Positions 15,583 through 16,769 of a stretch of DNA of 16,769 nucleotides are shown here, one piece after another. The notes under the pieces were generated by a model. That model was given only the letters and a program-made list of their open reading frames with translations, was not told the origin of the DNA and ran no database searches. The translations under genes and the position numbers were made by a program. Position 1 is the first letter of the stretch; every line of letters begins with the position of its first letter. The stretch spans positions 1 through 16,769 of the forward strand of contig CAZELU010000042.1 in assembly GCA_964513215.1 (NCBI GenBank), read 5' to 3'. Source of the stretch: Casp-actino8 sp964513215. Lineage in GTDB: Bacteria; Actinomycetota; Acidimicrobiia; Acidimicrobiales; Ilumatobacteraceae.

Positions 15583-16769
15583 ATGGGGGACCTACTCGAA
15601 CTGTCGGCGCGCATCATCGATTCGGGTCAGGCCGACCAGCCGGTGAACCGATCGACCAACGAGCTGTCCGAGATCGGCGAGGGTCTGGCCCTGGTGGAGA
15701 GCTTCAGCCACGCCGCGGTGTGGGACGTGGGCGAAGGTCTCGTCACCTTCGACACCTCGGGAGCCCACACCGGGGCCGCCGTGGTGGAGTCGATCCGTAA
15801 GTGGCGACTGCGCACTCCGTTCACCCATCTCGTGTACACGCACGGCCACGGCGATCACGTGGGTGGCAGCGGCTACTTCGCCGCCGACGCCGAGTCGCTC
15901 GGGCAGACCCGACCACAGGTGATCGGGCACCACAACGTCGAACGCCGACTCGATCGGTACGAGTCGATGGCCGGCTGGAACGTGCTCATCAACGCGCGCC
16001 AGTTCGGCGGATTGCGCGGAGATCTGAACCTGAACATCGGCGACGCCGACGAAACCGGGACATCGGTCGCCGTCAATCCGAATGCGCGACGTTTCCTGCC
16101 CGCATCGGTCCTGCGCCCCACCACGCACGTGGACGAGTCGCTCGAACTCGACATTGCCGGACAGCACTTGTCGTTGCGCCACGCCCGGGGCGAGACCGAC
16201 GATCACCTATGGGGTTGGGTTCCCGAGAAGAAGTGGCTGTTCTCGGGCGACTTCGTGATCTGGAACTTCCCCAATGCCGGCAATCCGCAGAAGGTTCAGC
16301 GCTTCCCCATCGAATGGGCGGCCGCACTACGCGACATGGTGGCGGCCGGCCCCGAACTTCTGGTTCCTGCGCACGGCTTGCCTATCGCCGGCCGCGAGCG
16401 CATCGCCCGTGTGCTCACCGAGATCGCATCGGCTCTCGAGAACCTCGTGAAGGAAGTCATCGACATGATGAACGCCGGCGCGACACTCGACGAGATCGTG
16501 CACACGGTGCGCGTTCCCGACGACACCCTCGCCAAGCCGTACCTCCGTCCGCTCTACGACGAGCCCGAGTTCGTGATCCACAACGTGTGGCGTCAGTTCG
16601 GCGGCTGGTGGGACGGTGCACCGTCGCGCCTCAAGCCGTCACCCGATGCCCATCTCGCCCGCACTCTGGCCGAACTCGCCGGTGGTGCACTCGCGCTGGC
16701 TCGCCACGCACAGACCGTCGCCAACGAGGGTGATTTCCGTCTGGCCTCGCATCTCGTCGACTTCGCCGG
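15583..16769 (+). CDS. Alkylsulfatase-like metallo-beta-lactamase-fold hydrolase, 3' end cut
   Basis: 395 codons are visible and the frame is open at the window edge. The zinc motif THGHGDHVGG gives H87, H89, D91 and H92. Further likely ligands are E204 in RGETDDH, D223 in FSGDF and H264 in VPAHG. Their spacing parallels the alkylsulfatase SdsA1 as I recall it, except that D223 stands where SdsA1 has Glu. From about residue 280, LENLVKEVIDMMNAGATLDEI and the WRQFGGWWDGAPSRLKPSP stretch match the alkyl-sulfatase dimerisation domain. The likely role is hydrolysis of a sulfate ester or similar substrate. No signal peptide is seen, so it is probably cytoplasmic. The ATG has no ribosome-binding site, and a weak TAGCGT six bases upstream may serve as a -10 box. 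Confidence 0.87.
   Translation, partial: MGDLLELSARIIDSGQADQPVNRSTNELSEIGEGLALVESFSHAAVWDVGEGLVTFDTSGAHTGAAVVESIRKWRLRTPFTHLVYTHGHGDHVGGSGYFAADAESLGQTRPQVIGHHNVERRLDRYESMAGWNVLINARQFGGLRGDLNLNIGDADETGTSVAVNPNARRFLPASVLRPTTHVDESLELDIAGQHLSLRHARGETDDHLWGWVPEKKWLFSGDFVIWNFPNAGNPQKVQRFPIEWAAALRDMVAAGPELLVPAHGLPIAGRERIARVLTEIASALENLVKEVIDMMNAGATLDEIVHTVRVPDDTLAKPYLRPLYDEPEFVIHNVWRQFGGWWDGAPSRLKPSPDAHLARTLAELAGGALALARHAQTVANEGDFRLASHLVDFA

Overview
The window is high-GC, gene-dense bacterial DNA. It resembles Actinomycetota, most likely an uncultured Acidimicrobiia or Ilumatobacter-like lineage. This rests on codon use, TAnnnT -10 boxes placed directly before start codons (leaderless-type genes), and a typical mix of LLM flavin oxidoreductase, HAD-PlsC fusion and acyl-CoA carboxylase genes. 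The taxonomic call is inference. No rRNA, tRNA, CRISPR array, insertion sequence or phage gene was seen.

Layout. 1-365 (-): start of a GntR/HutC-type regulator, cut by the window edge. 386-4371 (+): aconitase, a nitroreductase-family protein and an LLM flavin oxidoreductase, with junctions of 1-bp overlap and 3 bp. 4393-5817 (-): HAD-IB phosphatase fused to a PlsC-type acyltransferase. 5818-6025: a structured intergenic region with a palindrome, G-runs, a tandem 14-mer and divergent promoters. 6026-8321 (+): LysR regulator and a biotin-dependent carboxyltransferase-like protein. 8455-11294 (+): citrate synthase overlapping by 4 bp a membrane-anchored sulfite-oxidase-family molybdoprotein. 11284-15460 (-): isocitrate dehydrogenase, a PIG3-like quinone oxidoreductase and an OafA-type acyltransferase with an SGNH domain, spaced 4 and 3 bp apart as an operon. 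15583 to the end (+): an alkylsulfatase-like metallo-beta-lactamase protein, cut at its 3' end.

How the genes fit together. Three consecutive steps of the oxidative TCA branch (citrate synthase, aconitase, isocitrate dehydrogenase) lie within 15 kb, each in a separate transcription unit. The most interesting observation is a direct-repeat site, ACTTGT-N5-ACTTGT with an 11-bp period. It occurs in the 20-bp gap between gntR and acn, over both -10 boxes, and again at the predicted transcription start of icd. It suggests that the GntR-type protein is an autoregulated local repressor of the citrate to 2-oxoglutarate steps. A second regulatory cluster lies between the HAD-PlsC gene and lysR, two genes flanking lipid-related functions. 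Nothing here is a defence or mobile system; the novelty lies in regulation.
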